Assembly (NCBI GenBank): GCA_946480705.1 | Contig: CAMLLF010000221.1 | Span: 1 to 6,783, forward strand | Direction: 5' to 3' | Length of the DNA stretch: 6,783 nucleotides | DNA from: an uncultured Lysobacteraceae bacterium | GTDB lineage: Bacteria; Pseudomonadota; Gammaproteobacteria; Xanthomonadales; Rhodanobacteraceae | Shown here: positions 6,301-6,783 of the stretch, in pieces | Layout of the letters: each line of letters begins with the position of its first letter | How positions within the stretch are numbered: the first letter of the stretch is position 1 | The notes under the pieces: model-generated | Seen by the model: the letters and a program-made list of their open reading frames with translations, nothing else | Told to the model about the DNA's origin: nothing | Database searches by the model: none | Translations under genes and position numbers: made by a program

Positions 6301-6782
6301 GCGTCGACCTCGGCGTCTTCGTCCTGCACGAAGAAGCCGTTCGACTTCACGCCGGTCACGACGCCGCGCACGGTCACGCTGCTGCCGACGATCGGCGAAC
6401 TTGCGCCCGGACCCTGGATGTCGTGGATCGGCGTGATCGTGACGTCATCGTTGTTGATCGTGCCGAGGCCCTGCGTGTCGCCGGCCGTCGCGCCCGAGAG
6501 GTTCGTGACGTTGACGAAGAAGGTCTCGTTCGCCTCGGCCGTGGTGTCGCCGTTCACGAGCACGTTGAAGGCGTAGGTCGAGCTGCCCGCGGGAATCGTC
6601 TGGCCGGTCAGCGAAACGGCGGTGAAGTCGGACGGCGCAGTCGCGGTGTCGTTCGCGGTAGCGATGTCGAACGTGACGCCGCCGGGGCCCGCCGGTGCCG
6701 TCAGCGACACCGTGAATGTAAAGGTCGTCGTGCCGGCGTCGCCTTCGGCAAGCGTGATATCGTTGACGTTCAGGGCCGGCGC
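3378..6782 (-). CDS. ExeM/NucH-like extracellular nuclease with Calx-beta, OB-fold, EEP and three DUF11 domains (5' partial)
   Basis: The frame is open from the right edge to TGA at 3378, giving 1134 residues; the N-terminus and any signal peptide lie outside. Domains in order (fragment numbering): Calx-beta about 4-113, ending in the typical INNDD; a YhcR/ExeM-type OB-fold about 114-218 (IHDIQG, VTVRGVVTG, GFFVQD); a linker to about 385; an endonuclease/exonuclease/phosphatase domain 386-732; three DUF11 repeats 739-1124. The nuclease site looks complete: Asn392 (SYNL), Glu440 (QEVEN), His552 (NNHLRS), Asp606 and Asn608 (GDMNA), Asp681 and His682 (IDHAL), Asp723 and His724 (SDHDP). Relatives are divalent-metal-dependent secreted DNases used for phosphate scavenging, biofilm remodelling or escape from neutrophil DNA traps; which applies here is unknown. 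The protein ends in PVSLQSFEVD, with no hydrophobic C-terminal anchor, LPXTG, GlyGly-CTERM or IPTL-CTERM tail, so release into the medium is more likely than anchoring. The valine codon GTG at 6710 is internal, not a start. Confidence 0.92.
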   Translation of the reverse strand, partial: APALNVNDITLAEGDAGTTTFTFTVSLTAPAGPGGVTFDIATANDTATAPSDFTAVSLTGQTIPAGSSTYAFNVLVNGDTTAEANETFFVNVTNLSGATAGDTQGLGTINNDDVTITPIHDIQGPGASSPIVGSSVTVRGVVTGVKSNGFFVQDEDAEVDADPATSEGIFVFTSSAPPAAAAFTALVQVTGTVTEFVPPADPLQPPVTELTSPSVVQVSPPGQTLPAPVALTPTFPDPAGPHDQLERLEGMRVSAASMTVVGPSQGSLTEADATATGNGRFHAVITGVPRPFREPGIEAPNPPPTGSIPPIPRWDANPERLRVESATINAQPLLDVASGDVVANLTGPLDYGFRAYAIYPDGTAGTPAVTPATPPTIVTQASSTEFTIASYNLQRFYDTADDPLTNDVALTATAFANRLQKASLAIRNHLLNPDIVGVQEVENLSTLQALAAQISADAIAAMQPDPMYVAYLAEGNDSGGIDVGYLVKTATVGGTTPRVTVNSVTQIGLAATWIDPSTGTSAQLNDRPPLVLDAVVNRSPTVSFPVVVVNNHLRSLLGIEDIAAAGPTTGGDRVRRKRQIQADFLAQYLQGRLTAAPGEHLVVIGDMNAFEFNDGYANTLGTIMGTPSPDNETVVCATCPIAPNTGDGIDQLNPDLTNLVNTPPAPQRYSYVEDGNAQNIDHALVAAGVVTDTTARRIEHARVGADWPESARSAATSALRVSDHDPLIAYFTVAGFAQADLAITKTDDADPVIAGTALSYTIFVNNNGPDAANAASWSDTLPAGTTFLSATAPPGWSCTTPPIGAAGTVSCTNPTAAVGTAQFSLNVTVDPAVAEGTVLSNTATVSSATTDPDPSNNSATATTTVSASADLVVTNLSLTPTVNAGQNATFQIMASNVGPSAAASVSLTNALPAGTTFVSLSSSAGWSCTTPAVGAAGTVNCTIPSLTPQSSSFTLVLAIDPSFAPGTLSDTATIASATTDPNSANDSATANATVGASADLGVTNTPSTTSAINGQPITYTIVVGNAGPSTASTVSLTNAIPAGTTFTSLSSPVGWSCTTPAVGATGTVSCSIASVPPGGNATFSLTVTIDTGLPPTMIVDTASVTSATPDPTPGNDSATASTTTPVSLQSFEVD
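3386..3389 (-). promoter_or_regulatory. Shine-Dalgarno site of the VOC gene inside the nuclease 3' end
   Basis: On the minus strand GAGG lies 10 bases before ATG 3375, within the last codons of the upstream nuclease gene. It supports the chosen VOC start and allows some independent initiation, although the spacer is slightly long. Confidence 0.45.
3411..4568 (-). repeat. Three tandem DUF11 repeats within the nuclease gene
   Basis: Three coding repeats of about 127-130 residues run in tandem: 4179-4568, 3792-4178 and 3411-3791 in order of translation. Each begins with ADL followed by a short basic or polar strand, has an LPAGTTF or IPAGTTF strand, then GWSCTTP, a GTVxC segment, and closes in a D-P...N(N/D)SATA motif. 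The core DNA GGCGTCGTGCAGCTCCAGCC (plus-strand reading) is identical in all three, at 3604-3623, 3991-4010 and 4381-4400, spaced 387 and 390 bases. DUF11 modules are extracellular beta-sandwich stalks; here they would extend the catalytic part or mediate surface contacts. The two conserved Cys per repeat (GWSC and the Cys after GTV) probably form a disulfide. Confidence 0.85.
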
Positions 6783-6783
6783 T

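Noticed and set aside
5746..6576. Plus-strand open frame of 276 codons rich in Ser, Thr, Val and Gly.
   Set aside because: It is antisense to the OB-fold and linker part of the nuclease, with low-complexity composition and no domain signature.
1..6783. A single undescribed multi-gene system linking the protease, carbonic anhydrase and nuclease.
   Set aside because: The genes lie in separate, convergent or divergent transcription units, belong to known enzyme families, and share no visible regulatory site; co-location alone does not support a joint system.

Overview
The window is GC-rich DNA with dense G/C third-position codon use, as in a betaproteobacterium of the Burkholderia type. That assignment is an inference from base composition and from the gene set (secreted M12B-like protease, alpha-carbonic anhydrase, ExeM-like nuclease); no marker gene is present to prove it. 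I see five protein-coding genes, two of them cut by the window edges, and no tRNA, rRNA, CRISPR array, insertion sequence or phage gene.

Layout: (1) At the left edge, plus strand, is the C-terminal part of a secreted zinc metalloprotease carrying the full HExxHxxGxxH site and a Met-turn, followed by BACON-like, PPC-like and Kre9/KNH-like beta-sandwich modules. (2) A strong hairpin lies between its stop and the stop of a convergent minus-strand gene for a small DUF2306-like membrane protein. (3) A divergent intergenic region of about 290 bases follows, holding a perfect 18-bp palindrome and candidate promoters in both directions. (4) On the plus strand is an alpha-class carbonic anhydrase with complete catalytic residues and a probable lipoprotein signal. 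(5) Convergent to it on the minus strand is a tight pair: a large, multidomain ExeM/NucH-like extracellular nuclease whose N-terminus lies beyond the right edge (Calx-beta, OB-fold, endonuclease/exonuclease/phosphatase domain, three DUF11 repeats), then a small VOC-superfamily protein that starts two bases after the nuclease stop.

Three of the five genes (protease, carbonic anhydrase, nuclease) encode predicted exported enzymes, so the region looks like a set of envelope or extracellular hydrolytic functions. They are in separate transcription units, however, and I see no evidence that they form one pathway. I found no convincing new multi-gene system. The items most worth following up are the 18-bp operator-like palindrome between the DUF2306 and carbonic anhydrase genes, the translationally coupled nuclease/VOC pair, and the in-register DNA-level similarity of the DUF11 repeats.
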